A stretch of 26,627 bases of DNA from CAZOOR01 sp964581505. Its GTDB lineage: Bacteria; Bacteroidota; Ignavibacteria; Kapaibacteriales; UBA2268. Shown here in pieces: positions 1 through 9,123 of this stretch; within the stretch, counting starts at the first letter, position 1; every line of letters starts with the position of its first letter. The DNA lies in contig CAZOOR010000035.1 of NCBI GenBank assembly GCA_964581505.1, positions 1 through 26,627 on the forward strand, given 5' to 3'. The notes below the pieces were generated by a model that saw only the letters and a list, made by a program, of their open reading frames with translations, made no database searches and was not told where the DNA came from. The translations under genes and the position numbers were made by a program.

Positions 1-2705
1 TTATTAGCCGTAACCTGCAATGTATTGTCAATATTAACAACATCGCCGTTCATACCTTCGGCAGTACCTGCATTGATTGATGCTATTAAAGCATCGCCCT
101 GTGCTGCCGTTGTCGGCAATGTCTGAGTATCTGTCCATGTATTGGCATTGCCAAGATTTATGCTGAGACCTGCACCGGCTGCATCATTTAATAATGTAGT
201 TCCGTTCAACTGAACTGAAACTGTTCTTGCTGTAGAACCGTCATAAGTCTGGTTATAAGTAGCCAAACCGATTCCGAATGTCAAATCTTCCATAATATCG
301 CCGATTGAAGCCCATTCGACGTTTGCCCCATTTGTATGAAGGATGTCTCCGTCTGTAGAGCTTTCATGTAATTTACTTACTTGAATTTCAGCACCTGCGG
401 CTATATCTGCATTTACGATTTCACCATCAAGTATTTTTGCAGAAGTAACGGCATCGTTGGCTATTGTAACAACACCTGCATTAGTAACTGTAACGTCTCC
501 GCTGAAAGTTACCCATGTCGGTGTACCGGCATTGTTGCCGAGGATCTGTGCATTCGTGCCTGCGACAACAAAACCTGTTGTATTTGGTGCTGTTTGATAA
601 ACCAATTCACCTGCTGCGCCACCGGCTAAATTGCCGTGTAATGTATTTGCATATACATTGTCCCAAGGATTTCCAACACTACCGATATTATAAGGGTCAT
701 CATCCGGCAAGAAACTGGCACCTGACCAGTTACCTGTAGCATCATGGTATAAAAAGCCGTCTGCTAATTGTGTGCCGTTCCACATTCCGTAATAACCGAC
801 TGTCATATTATCAGCAACCTGCGGGTCTGTCTCAAGACTTGTGAAATTATGCCATTCTACATCGTTTGCCCCATTTGTATAAAGAACGTCTCCGTCATTT
901 CCCGGAGCTAATTTGCTGACTTGAATATCTGCGGCATTTGCAATATCATCATCAACTATTGTTCCGTCTGCAATTTCATTAGAAGAAATACCTTCTTCGG
1001 GAACGTATAATTCACCGCCGTTCAAATCAATTGTCAATTCGTCATAAAGTACATTAATAGTGAAAGGATCGTCGTCATCAACGCCAATATCAAATTCAAT
1101 AGCATTGCCTTCAGCTAAAACTCTGTTGTCGGTCAATGAACCGTTGTCAGCAGTGAATGTCAAGAAAGGCTCACCTGCAACATCACTCACAAGACCCCAA
1201 ACAGCCGCCGCTGTCGGTAATTGTTGGTCGGTCGTACCGGCATCAACAGTAGTTGTAATACCGTCAACTGCCTGGCCTGCGGCATCAAATCGGAAAGTGC
1301 CGTCAACTTGTGTATTGCCTGAAACGTGTGCATTACCCGTAACATCAATAGTTTTATTAAAAGTAAACCAATCGTCTCCTGTATCATAATTAAGAATACC
1401 TTCGTCGCCGTCTTCACCAATGTGGAGACCGGAGCCGCCCAAATAAGCATCATGCCAGCGATTTGTTGAAGAACCGAGATTGGGGGTTGTTGCCGGAGCT
1501 GCCGGAACAGCAGGAATAAGGTCTGTTGACCAAGAACCTTCCGCTCTCAATTCATCAGACGAGGAATCACCTAATGTACAACGTCCGTCACCTCTGAGTT
1601 CACCACCGGCATGCACATCACCGCCGGCAACCAAGTCGCCACCGGCAACCAAGCCACCACCAACTCTGACATCATCTTCGACTTGTACGGTTTCCGTGTA
1701 AGGACCACCGGCAATAGGAGCGCCTACACGTAAAGCACCTGCGGGTGCGGCACCACCGGGCCAAACCCAAAGTTTACCGCCACCGGGTAATCCGGCACCG
1801 CCACCTGGGGCACCACCAACTACAACACCGCCCTGCTGACCAACTGCAAGCCCTTTCCATAAATATGCAAGAGAGCCTAGCCAATAGTTTTCGGTTGTTT
1901 CGGGATAAATATCGTAGAAATATTGTGTAACAGACCAATGGTTTTCATAAGCATTGTCAATAGCGACTTGTGCGGCAGCCGAGCCGTCATAAGTAAAGTC
2001 GGCTATACCGTCTCCGTCTGTTAAATCCTGAATAATATCAGCAACACTGCCCCATGTAGGAGTTGTGCCGTCAGAATAGAGAATATCTAAATTGGAACCA
2101 CCTGCTAATTTAGCAACATTAATATTTGCAGTAGTAGCAACATCTTCATCAACGATTGTGTAGTTGTGAATTTTAGCCGAAGTAACAGCACCATCAACGA
2201 TAGTAAAAACAGCGGTACCGCTGCCGTTATTTGCACCGCTGAGGTCGCCGCCTACTGCAACGTCTTCGCCGTTATCATCAGCATCACCCATAATAATGTG
2301 ATTCTCGTCCAAGTCAATATTACCGGGAACAACAGTAGTAAAATATTGCGCCTGCGTTAAAGACTGTGTGCTACTTAGTACCCAGGTACTACCATCTAGA
2401 ACTTCGACCCTAATTCTAGTGTTTGCCGCCGCATTAATACCCGCAAATGCCCCGGGGTTGGCAGAGCCGTCAACTTCAACGGAAAAGACAGCAAATTGAC
2501 TTGTCGGAATATTAGCGTAAGTCTGCGTATAGGCAACAGTGCTACCATCAAGAATAGTAACGCGAACGCTTACATTCACATTATCGCGTATATCGCCAAC
2601 ATTGCTATAAGCAACCGATGTCTGTGTAAAACTTGTCAACGCATAAGCATTGCCCGAAAGCAATAGAAAAGCACTGAACAAAAGCATTAGTAAATACTTC
2701 TTCAT
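1..2705 (-). CDS. Exported tail-fibre-like repeat adhesin (partial, 3' end outside window)
   Basis: An open frame of 901 codons reads without a stop from ATG at 2705 to the left edge, so the C-terminus is missing. I checked the frame at several points and saw no frameshift. The protein starts with a signal peptide (MKKYLLMLLFSAFLLLSGNAYA), then a beta-rich domain with two copies of a V-LDGS-T motif at about residues 50-110. Three copies of a roughly 48-residue module (consensus TSAKI.DG.IV..DIA...-I.VSKL, then GD-LYTNGA--EW) follow. Between them lie a Gly-rich stretch with VAGGD hexapeptide repeats (about residues 345-380) and two 'N-GS..N-W..-Y' segments like those of phage tail fibres and S74-chaperone proteins. 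Role in adhesion is inferred from this architecture. The missing C-terminus could be an intramolecular chaperone or a T9SS sorting domain. It is divergently transcribed from nadB across a 423 bp gap. Confidence 0.85.
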   Translation of the reverse strand, partial: MKKYLLMLLFSAFLLLSGNAYALTSFTQTSVAYSNVGDIRDNVNVSVRVTILDGSTVAYTQTYANIPTSQFAVFSVEVDGSANPGAFAGINAAANTRIRVEVLDGSTWVLSSTQSLTQAQYFTTVVPGNIDLDENHIIMGDADDNGEDVAVGGDLSGANNGSGTAVFTIVDGAVTSAKIHNYTIVDEDVATTANINVAKLAGGSNLDILYSDGTTPTWGSVADIIQDLTDGDGIADFTYDGSAAAQVAIDNAYENHWSVTQYFYDIYPETTENYWLGSLAYLWKGLAVGQQGGVVVGGAPGGGAGLPGGGKLWVWPGGAAPAGALRVGAPIAGGPYTETVQVEDDVRVGGGLVAGGDLVAGGDVHAGGELRGDGRCTLGDSSSDELRAEGSWSTDLIPAVPAAPATTPNLGSSTNRWHDAYLGGSGLHIGEDGDEGILNYDTGDDWFTFNKTIDVTGNAHVSGNTQVDGTFRFDAAGQAVDGITTTVDAGTTDQQLPTAAAVWGLVSDVAGEPFLTFTADNGSLTDNRVLAEGNAIEFDIGVDDDDPFTINVLYDELTIDLNGGELYVPEEGISSNEIADGTIVDDDIANAADIQVSKLAPGNDGDVLYTNGANDVEWHNFTSLETDPQVADNMTVGYYGMWNGTQLADGFLYHDATGNWSGASFLPDDDPYNIGSVGNPWDNVYANTLHGNLAGGAAGELVYQTAPNTTGFVVAGTNAQILGNNAGTPTWVTFSGDVTVTNAGVVTIANDAVTSAKILDGEIVNADIAAGAEIQVSKLHESSTDGDILHTNGANVEWASIGDIMEDLTFGIGLATYNQTYDGSTARTVSVQLNGTTLLNDAAGAGLSINLGNANTWTDTQTLPTTAAQGDALIASINAGTAEGMNGDVVNIDNTLQVTAN
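303..449 (-). repeat. Adhesin module repeat C (49 aa)
   Basis: Third module, reading VTSAKILDGEIVNADIAAGA then EIQVSKL and ending DILHTNGANVEWASI. It starts exactly 540 bp after repeat B starts, and lies in the same frame. Confidence 0.8.
843..989 (-). repeat. Adhesin module repeat B (49 aa)
   Basis: Second module, reading ISSNEIADGTIVDDDIANAA then DIQVSKL and ending DVLYTNGANDVEWHNF. It shares the VSKL and LYTNGA blocks with repeat C, and the DNA at 872-896 is close to that at 329-353. Confidence 0.8.
1571..1670 (-). repeat. Hexapeptide (18-bp) repeats, predicted beta-helix
   Basis: The coding strand repeats a six-residue unit: GLVAGG, DLVAGG, DVHAGG, ELRGDG, then RCTLGD. At DNA level the near-identical unit gccaccggcaaccaag is seen on the plus strand at about 1621-1655. 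A hydrophobic residue every six positions with Gly/Asp turns is what beta-solenoid stalks show. The fold is inferred from periodicity only. Confidence 0.55.
2043..2186 (-). repeat. Adhesin module repeat A (48 aa)
   Basis: First of three homologous modules inside the partial adhesin. It reads VTSAKIHNYTIVDEDVATTA, then NINVAKL, and ends DILYSDGTTPTWGSV. It is the most diverged of the three. Confidence 0.75.
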
Positions 2706-3024
2706 AAAACCAATTCCTTTAAAATTTGTAAAACATACTTAAATTATTATCTGTATTTATATTAAAGTTATCTTCATCGCAAAAATCATACCAAACATTA
2801 GTTTACATCTATAAACCAAATATACGTATTGAAAAAGCATAAACTACTTTTTCAGTTATGCAATATATATAATAATAGTATATAATACAAAAAAAAATAC
2901 AAAAAATTCAATTGCCGTATTATTTCCATTATATCTTTTTTCATGTGATTTTGTAGCGGGATATTGTTTACACCTCATTATTACTTGTATTTATGGAAAA
3001 ACTTATGAAAATTAAGGGAGTTAT
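2706..3024. other. AT-rich divergent intergenic region
   Basis: This gap separates the leftward adhesin from rightward nadB. It is very AT-rich with poly-A runs near 2889-2905. Apart from the candidate adhesin promoter I see no hairpin, repeat or RNA gene in it. Confidence 0.6.
2792..2820 (-). promoter_or_regulatory. Candidate FCB-type promoter for the adhesin gene
   Basis: On the minus strand a TTTG box (2820-2817) is followed 16 nt later by TAATGTTTG (2800-2792). Bacteroidota promoters have -33 TTTG and -7 TAnnTTTG. The second box has one extra base against consensus and the spacing is slightly short. This would leave an 80-90 nt leader. Weak, sequence-only call. Confidence 0.3.
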
Positions 3025-3216
3025 ATGTTTATTTTAGGATTTATTTGTCTTAAAATATTTACTATAATTATAATGACATCGCTACTGTTTCGTTACTCAA
3101 ATTATCAAACAATAAAAAAGATATTAAAATGGAAAAAACACAAATACTTGTCATTGGCACGGGACTTGCCGGTTCAATTGCGGCACTTACTGCCGCCGAA
3201 CTCGGGTGCAAAGTAA
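3025..3216 (+). CDS. Possible small hydrophobic leader ORF overlapping nadB
   Basis: ATG at 3025 is preceded by GGGAG at 3016-3020, a better ribosome site than anything in front of nadB. The first 25 or so residues are strongly hydrophobic (MFILGFICLKIFTIIIMTSL), then basic. The last 88 bp overlap the 5' end of nadB in another frame, so those residues are constrained by nadB and may be accidental. It could be a membrane micropeptide, a translational leader for nadB, or chance. I do not recognise the protein. Confidence 0.2.
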   Translation: MFILGFICLKIFTIIIMTSLLFRYSNYQTIKKILKWKKHKYLSLARDLPVQLRHLLPPNSGAK

Positions 3217-4676
3217 CTATCATTACAAAAACTAAATCTATGCTAAGCGGTAGCACGCAACATGCTCAGGGTGGCATTATCTACAAAGGCGAACACGACA
3301 GTATTGAGCAATTGAAAAAGGATATTATTGATGCCGGAGATGGTCATTGTTGGCTTCCGGCTGTCGATTTTATTGCCGAGAACGGACCGGCTATGGTCAA
3401 GAAACTGCTCATTGATAAATATGCAGTTAATTTCGATAAAAACGGTCCCGAAGATTTTGACCTGACTGCTGAGGGCGCCCATTCCCAGCCGAGAATCATT
3501 CACTCGAAAGATAGAACAGGTGCATCTATTCAGAAAAGTATTATTTCACATATTGAGAAAAATCCTAATATCAAAGTATTGACTAATCACTCCGCAGTGG
3601 ATTTACTCACTACATCGCACCATTCCAAAAGCTCACTGGATATTTACAGAAAACCCGCCTGTTTCGGTGCATTTATACTCAATCAAGATAATGGCGAAGT
3701 CTTTCCTATATATGCAAATAAAACGATTATTGCCAGCGGCGGGCTGGGACAAATCTTTATGCATACCACTAATCCGCCCGAATCTACCGGAGATGGTATT
3801 TCCTTAGCTTGGCGTGCCGGTGCCAGATGTTTCAATTTGCAATATATTCAATTCCACCCAACCACATTATATAACGACCGCGATAGTTTTCTTATCTCCG
3901 AATCTCTCCGTGGCGAAGGTGGTATTTTAATTGACATTAACGGCAAACGATTTATGAATGATTTCCATAAAGACGGCGAGCTTGCACCACGTGATATTGT
4001 TGCACGAAGTATCCACCAAGTTATGCTGGAAACCGGACATCCCTGCGTCTATCTCGATATATCTCATAAAGATGCCGACTGGATTAAAGACCGTTTCCCA
4101 ACTATTTACGAGCATTGCAAGAATGCCGGTATTAATATTACAAGGGAGCCTATACCGGTTGTACCGGCGGCACATTATGCTTGTGGCGGCGTTGGCGTAA
4201 ACCTGAATGGCAGAACATCTTTGCAACGCCTCTATGCAATTGGCGAAGTCTCCTGTACAGGCGTTCACGGTGCAAACCGTTTAGCTTCCACTTCGCTTAT
4301 GGAAGCAGTTACTTGGGGCTATTATGCCGCTAATGATGCCTGCAAAAAGAAAGAAGGAGACGACTATTTTCCGGAAATTTTTGCTTGGGAAGACGAAACC
4401 GAACCCGTTGACCCTGCGCTTATTGCTCAGGATTGGATGCTGATTAAGAATACTATGTGGAATTATGTCGGTTTAATTCGCTCACGTCAGAGATTGCTCC
4501 GTGCCAGAACAATTCTAAGGCATTTGCAGTCGGAAATCGACCAATTTTATCAAAAAGCAAAAATGTCAGAAAAAATTCTCGAACTGCGTAATGCCGTGCA
4601 GACCGCTCTTGCTGTTACTCAGGCAACACTTGAAGATAGAGTTAGCCGAGGAGCGCATTATGTTGTGGACGATTAA
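3129..4676 (+). CDS. nadB: L-aspartate oxidase
   Basis: This FAD enzyme oxidises L-aspartate to iminoaspartate, the first step of de novo NAD synthesis; the product goes to quinolinate synthase NadA, which is not in this window. The 515-residue length fits the family. The N-terminus has the dinucleotide-binding motif VIGTGLAGSIAAL, followed by the FAD-contact motif STQHAQGGI. The substrate-site blocks are present: EGAHSQPRIIH, FHPTT, SLRGEGG and ELAPRDIVARS (holding the key Arg). The flavin block HYACGGVGVNLNGRTS leads into GEVSCTGVHGANRLASTSL. The helical succinate-dehydrogenase-type C-terminal domain is complete. The start is set by the FAD motif; only an A-rich stretch lies upstream, which is common in this phylum. 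No clear terminator follows. Confidence 0.95.
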   Translation: MEKTQILVIGTGLAGSIAALTAAELGCKVTIITKTKSMLSGSTQHAQGGIIYKGEHDSIEQLKKDIIDAGDGHCWLPAVDFIAENGPAMVKKLLIDKYAVNFDKNGPEDFDLTAEGAHSQPRIIHSKDRTGASIQKSIISHIEKNPNIKVLTNHSAVDLLTTSHHSKSSLDIYRKPACFGAFILNQDNGEVFPIYANKTIIASGGLGQIFMHTTNPPESTGDGISLAWRAGARCFNLQYIQFHPTTLYNDRDSFLISESLRGEGGILIDINGKRFMNDFHKDGELAPRDIVARSIHQVMLETGHPCVYLDISHKDADWIKDRFPTIYEHCKNAGINITREPIPVVPAAHYACGGVGVNLNGRTSLQRLYAIGEVSCTGVHGANRLASTSLMEAVTWGYYAANDACKKKEGDDYFPEIFAWEDETEPVDPALIAQDWMLIKNTMWNYVGLIRSRQRLLRARTILRHLQSEIDQFYQKAKMSEKILELRNAVQTALAVTQATLEDRVSRGAHYVVDD

Positions 4677-4810
4677 TTTTATCTAACAGGTAACTTTATT
4701 GAGATTAAAACTATATAGTAATAACAGGATAAATATCTTTGGTGATTTTTTGTTTTTACCGATTTATTTTGTTATTATTATATTGTTTGCAAAACCATAA
4801 ATGATTTCTA

Positions 4811-7800
4811 TTGAAATTTAAATACAAAATATTTATATTATTCTTTACTCTTTCCTTACCGGTTTTTTCTCAATACTGGGAAAAAATTAATAATATTCCT
4901 GTGCCATATAACAGCAATTACTGGCTTGATGTGTATTTTTTGCAGTCCGACAACAGCTATGGCTGGATTTGCGGATTTAAGGGTATGATATTACGTACAA
5001 CTGACGGTGGCAATACTTGGCGGGGAAGTATTGTTCCAAATGTTGACCACCTCGAAAGCATTCATTTTGCTACTGCGCAGATAGGCTATACATCCGGTGT
5101 TAAGGGTATTTGGAAAACTACAAACGGTGGTGCAAATTGGTTCAGCATTAAACCCTCGCAAGCGGCGGATTCTATTCACTATTGGGGTACTTATTTTTAC
5201 GACTCAAATCATGGCGTACTTCTCGGAATGGGGTGCGGTGGTTCGCGACAATATTTCTGGCGTACAACGAATGGCGGCTCTACTTGGTCTCTATTCAACG
5301 GCGATGAGTTCGACAGCGGACTCACAGATGCAATAGTATTAGCCACAGGACAAGGATATGCCGTTAGTAGCGGTAAACTTTGGCGTACATCAGATTATGG
5401 CTCCTCATGGAATGTTATTGCAACTACCGGTTCAAATTTATGGCATGAAGAAATGACATATTTTAATCAGTCCTTCCTTGTCCCCTATGCGGGCATAGGT
5501 TGCTCGGGCAACGGCATTAATAACGGCGGTATGCGTTTCTCTACCAATGGTGGCTCTACTTGGCGAGATGTCAATGTTCGTACACCAATGTTCGGGGCAT
5601 TTGTACTTTCGCCAACAGAAGCATGGGCTTGCGGTTATAATCGAGCTGTATATCATACAACAGACGCCGGACGAACTTGGCAACTGAAAAATTGCGGTAT
5701 CGGGCAAAGTAAACTTGATGACATTTGGTTTCTTAGTCAAAATCAGGCTTGGCTTGTAGGAGAAGGGGTTTACAAACTTGCCGCCGGAAAACAGAATATT
5801 AGCAAGACATTAATTGATTTCGAAGAAAGTTGCATACTTAAAGCTCGCTATGATACCCTTTATTTGGAGAATTATAATTTTACTTCCGTTGCCGCCTCTT
5901 GGCAGTTACAGGGTACCAATAGAAATGATTTCCGAATACTCGAACCCGACCCGTATTTCACAATGCCTTCTTGTGCAACACAAATGTTGATTGTGGAATT
6001 TAATCCTAAAACAAGCGGATTAAAAACTGCAAATCTCCGTATTGAAATCCCCGGCTTTCCCACAAAAATTGTCGGACTTCACGGAAAAGCGGTAATACCT
6101 ACCGCCACAACGAAAGACACATTAATAATTGTTGATAATGCTAAATGCGGCATAAAAAAAATTGTTGCCGCCAAATGGAAAACAAGCGATAATAATAGCA
6201 ATGAATTTATTAATAGCTACGAAAGAAACGGTTCGGCTGATGTTGAACTTGCTACCGAGCCACCTGTCAAGTTATCACGCTTGGGGACAGACACTAAATT
6301 CATTATCAATCCCGCCGACACCGGCTGGCAGAGTTCAATTTTCGATTTTATATTATATCCCTGCGATATAAGTAAAACCGTCAAAATTAAATTCTACGGC
6401 ATATCGCCGATAATAAATTCGAACGAAAATGCCGAAATAATGACGGAATGCAAATACTATTCAACGCTCGAAATACCCGTTTCAAATACAGGTAATACAG
6501 ATTTACACATTAGTAAATTGGAAATATTAGCTCCTGCAAGTGGTTTTAGTATATCGGCTTGGAAAAGCGGATACGCTCAACCACGCAGTCTGAAACCCGG
6601 TGAAGCTGATACTATCATTATTAAATATGCTCCGACTGTCCCCGGTATTAATACTGCAAAATTGCGAATAACAAATGATGATATGACGAGCGCCCGCGGC
6701 AAGAAAAATCCCTATGATATTAAACTGAAAGCCGGCTTACTCTATACCAAGCTTTCTATGCCCGATACTGTAATTGATTTCGGCAAAATCTGCTTAGGAG
6801 ATTCTGTGGATAGGCTTGTTAAAATTGCAAATACAGGTAATCTGCCTGCCGTTATTACTAAAATATTAAGTACTACTAATGAAATAAAATTAATTCCGGA
6901 AAGCAATATCTATCCTATACAAATCCGTGCATTTGATACACTTAGGGCGTTTGTTACATTCAAACCCAAATATTCGGGTAATTTTATTGACACACTTATA
7001 ATAAAAACATCACCCTGCAATGAGGAAATACGAATTGCGGTAAAAGCAAGAGTTGTAAAAACCAATGTAGCAATATCACCAAAAAAGATTAGCGGGACAG
7101 TTTACAATTATGGCAGCGATACAGCAGTAGTAACTATATCAAATAACGGAAATGAACAAATTACCATTACAAAGTATTCTTTTACTCCACCATTAAGCAA
7201 TTGGAATGTAAAGTTAATACCGACATTACCACAAAGTATTGATGCAAATAAAACACAATCTTTTAAATTAGTATTTTCAACAAAACAAGACAATCCGCTC
7301 CGAGCAAAAATATGCTTTGAAGTCGAAGCAAATTGTCCCGTACAACTATGTGCCGACATTGATTATCAATCAAGTAAAAAACAAATTGCCCTATCCGTAA
7401 ATGCACTTGATTGGGGTTTGCTGACTTGTATTCCGACTGAACAGCGGAAGAAACTCAAAATAAGAAATCTTTCTCCAAGACCGGCTAGGATTGATAGTAT
7501 ATATATTGAACCTAACTCACAAGGATTTTCGTTGATTAACACAGCAAAATTTCCTTATTACATTGCCGCAGGTAAGAATTCCGAAATTGAAATAGCATTC
7601 AAACCGCCTAATCAAGGTAATTTTAATGCCGAGTTAGTTGTGAATAATAATATTTCAGAAGTACGCATTAATCTGACGGCAGAGTATAAAAGCCCTATTA
7701 TCAATCCTCTTTCGAGCAAAACGGGATTTAGAGCAACTGAGCGATGTCATTCCCCGATTAGTAGAACTTTCCTTTATAGAAATACAGGAATGATTGCCGA

Positions 7801-9037
7801 TACTCTTGATGTGTCATTCAAACCCTCAGCATCATATTATTATGCAGATAAAAAGATATTGGTTATCCCACCCGCCGACTCGGCAGAAATTACAATTACT
7901 TTTGCACCCGAGAAAGCACCCGCAAATACTACGCATTTTGTAGTTATGCTAAAAAGTAGGATTTGCGACTTTTTCCATACTGATATTAATTTAAGTGCGA
8001 CTGTCAATGAACCCAATCTTGCTATTAAGCCTAATCCAATTGATTTTATAAATGTTTGGCCCGGGGATACATTAATTAAAGATATTACTTTAAAGAATAA
8101 TTCGAAATTCGCTCTTACTATTAATAAATTATCAGTCTCAAAAAACCCGAATATTTATATTATATCTCGCAAATTACCGTTTACTCTCAAGCAAGACAGT
8201 TCGACTACTTTCCCCATATTATTTATTGGCAAAAGACCGGGTAAATATCTGGATTCATTGAATATATACTATTCTTCAATATGCGATTATAAGGCATTTG
8301 CTTTGCTCAATTCATCTGTTAGCGAAGAAGTATATGATATTAATCTATCGATACGCGACTATATATCATATCCAAATAAAGACCTGACAATTAGTATAAG
8401 TTTAGACAAAGCTGTCCCGAAATTCCGTCCCGATAGTATGCTAATTCAATTGTCATTTGATAAGTGGTTATTTAACCCATTGCAAGTTTATTATGTCAGT
8501 AATACGGAAATAATTCAGATACCGTCATCTCTTCGTGCCGGATTTGTTCAATTGCACATTCCAAAGCAATTTGCTGATACAATGTTCCTAACTGACGGGA
8601 AAAAGCTTAATATCAAAGGGTTTACTTATCCGTCAAGTCCTAATAAAACCGATTTAACATTTTCAAATGTCAAAATATATACTGACAAAGTCGTACAAAT
8701 ATCTAAGCATAACGGCTCGCTCGAAATTATTCCTGTTTGCCATCCGATTGCAAAGATGCACTTGATATTAACCGGTAAGATTTCATTAAGACTGAAAAAC
8801 AGCATTATCTCCGAAGGAGATTTATCGCTCGTAATAAAATCAACTGCCGCCACAAAAGGCACAATATCAATTTATTCTGCAAACGGTGCGCTCGTACAGA
8901 GCGATAGTCGCAATTTCATAAATGGGAAAAATGATTGGAATATCAATATGACTAATTTTGCAAATGGCAACTACTACTTTATTTTATTCTCATCAACAGG
9001 GCAAGTATTCACTCACAAGTTTATCGTCATCAGGTAA
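4811..9037 (+). CDS. Large T9SS-secreted protein: BNR propeller plus anchor-D Ig repeats
   Basis: The 1408-residue protein starts at TTG 4811. This is forced: an in-frame TGA lies at 4802-4804, the ATG at 4801 is out of frame, and the TTG opens directly into a signal peptide (MKFKYKIFILFFTLSLPVFS). Residues of about 25-325 hold at least six BNR/Ycf48-like blades with TTDGGNTW-type signatures. Residues of about 330-1170 hold a string of choice-of-anchor-D (ASH) Ig-like repeats with the motif V--NTGN. Most of them carry a cysteine near the start and another near the end, consistent with disulfides. The last 80 or so residues are a T9SS type A sorting domain (IYSANGALVQ, then GNYYFILFSSTGQ). Expected at the cell surface or released; ligand unknown. 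It stands alone as a transcription unit. Confidence 0.9.
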   Translation: MKFKYKIFILFFTLSLPVFSQYWEKINNIPVPYNSNYWLDVYFLQSDNSYGWICGFKGMILRTTDGGNTWRGSIVPNVDHLESIHFATAQIGYTSGVKGIWKTTNGGANWFSIKPSQAADSIHYWGTYFYDSNHGVLLGMGCGGSRQYFWRTTNGGSTWSLFNGDEFDSGLTDAIVLATGQGYAVSSGKLWRTSDYGSSWNVIATTGSNLWHEEMTYFNQSFLVPYAGIGCSGNGINNGGMRFSTNGGSTWRDVNVRTPMFGAFVLSPTEAWACGYNRAVYHTTDAGRTWQLKNCGIGQSKLDDIWFLSQNQAWLVGEGVYKLAAGKQNISKTLIDFEESCILKARYDTLYLENYNFTSVAASWQLQGTNRNDFRILEPDPYFTMPSCATQMLIVEFNPKTSGLKTANLRIEIPGFPTKIVGLHGKAVIPTATTKDTLIIVDNAKCGIKKIVAAKWKTSDNNSNEFINSYERNGSADVELATEPPVKLSRLGTDTKFIINPADTGWQSSIFDFILYPCDISKTVKIKFYGISPIINSNENAEIMTECKYYSTLEIPVSNTGNTDLHISKLEILAPASGFSISAWKSGYAQPRSLKPGEADTIIIKYAPTVPGINTAKLRITNDDMTSARGKKNPYDIKLKAGLLYTKLSMPDTVIDFGKICLGDSVDRLVKIANTGNLPAVITKILSTTNEIKLIPESNIYPIQIRAFDTLRAFVTFKPKYSGNFIDTLIIKTSPCNEEIRIAVKARVVKTNVAISPKKISGTVYNYGSDTAVVTISNNGNEQITITKYSFTPPLSNWNVKLIPTLPQSIDANKTQSFKLVFSTKQDNPLRAKICFEVEANCPVQLCADIDYQSSKKQIALSVNALDWGLLTCIPTEQRKKLKIRNLSPRPARIDSIYIEPNSQGFSLINTAKFPYYIAAGKNSEIEIAFKPPNQGNFNAELVVNNNISEVRINLTAEYKSPIINPLSSKTGFRATERCHSPISRTFLYRNTGMIADTLDVSFKPSASYYYADKKILVIPPADSAEITITFAPEKAPANTTHFVVMLKSRICDFFHTDINLSATVNEPNLAIKPNPIDFINVWPGDTLIKDITLKNNSKFALTINKLSVSKNPNIYIISRKLPFTLKQDSSTTFPILFIGKRPGKYLDSLNIYYSSICDYKAFALLNSSVSEEVYDINLSIRDYISYPNKDLTISISLDKAVPKFRPDSMLIQLSFDKWLFNPLQVYYVSNTEIIQIPSSLRAGFVQLHIPKQFADTMFLTDGKKLNIKGFTYPSSPNKTDLTFSNVKIYTDKVVQISKHNGSLEIIPVCHPIAKMHLILTGKISLRLKNSIISEGDLSLVIKSTAATKGTISIYSANGALVQSDSRNFINGKNDWNINMTNFANGNYYFILFSSTGQVFTHKFIVIR

Positions 9038-9074
9038 TATGATAGGCAAGGAAATATAGGCAAAGGCATAATAT

Positions 9075-9102
9075 AAAACCGCACCTTAAAAGATGCGGTT
9101 TT
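9075..9102. terminator. Intrinsic terminator after the T9SS protein
   Basis: A perfect 9-bp stem (AAAACCGCA at 9075-9083, TGCGGTTTT at 9094-9102) encloses a 10-nt loop. The A and T runs sit in the arms, so it could act in both directions. It lies 37 bp after the stop of the 1408-residue gene. Confidence 0.7.
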
Positions 9103-9123
9103 AGGTCGGCTGTTTGGCTTTAG

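Noticed and set aside
1060..1701. Plus-strand ORFs of 73-109 residues within 381-2360
   Set aside because: They lie opposite the continuous 901-codon minus frame, are low-complexity (Ser/Pro/Thr), and have no ribosome sites; they are shadows of the adhesin gene.
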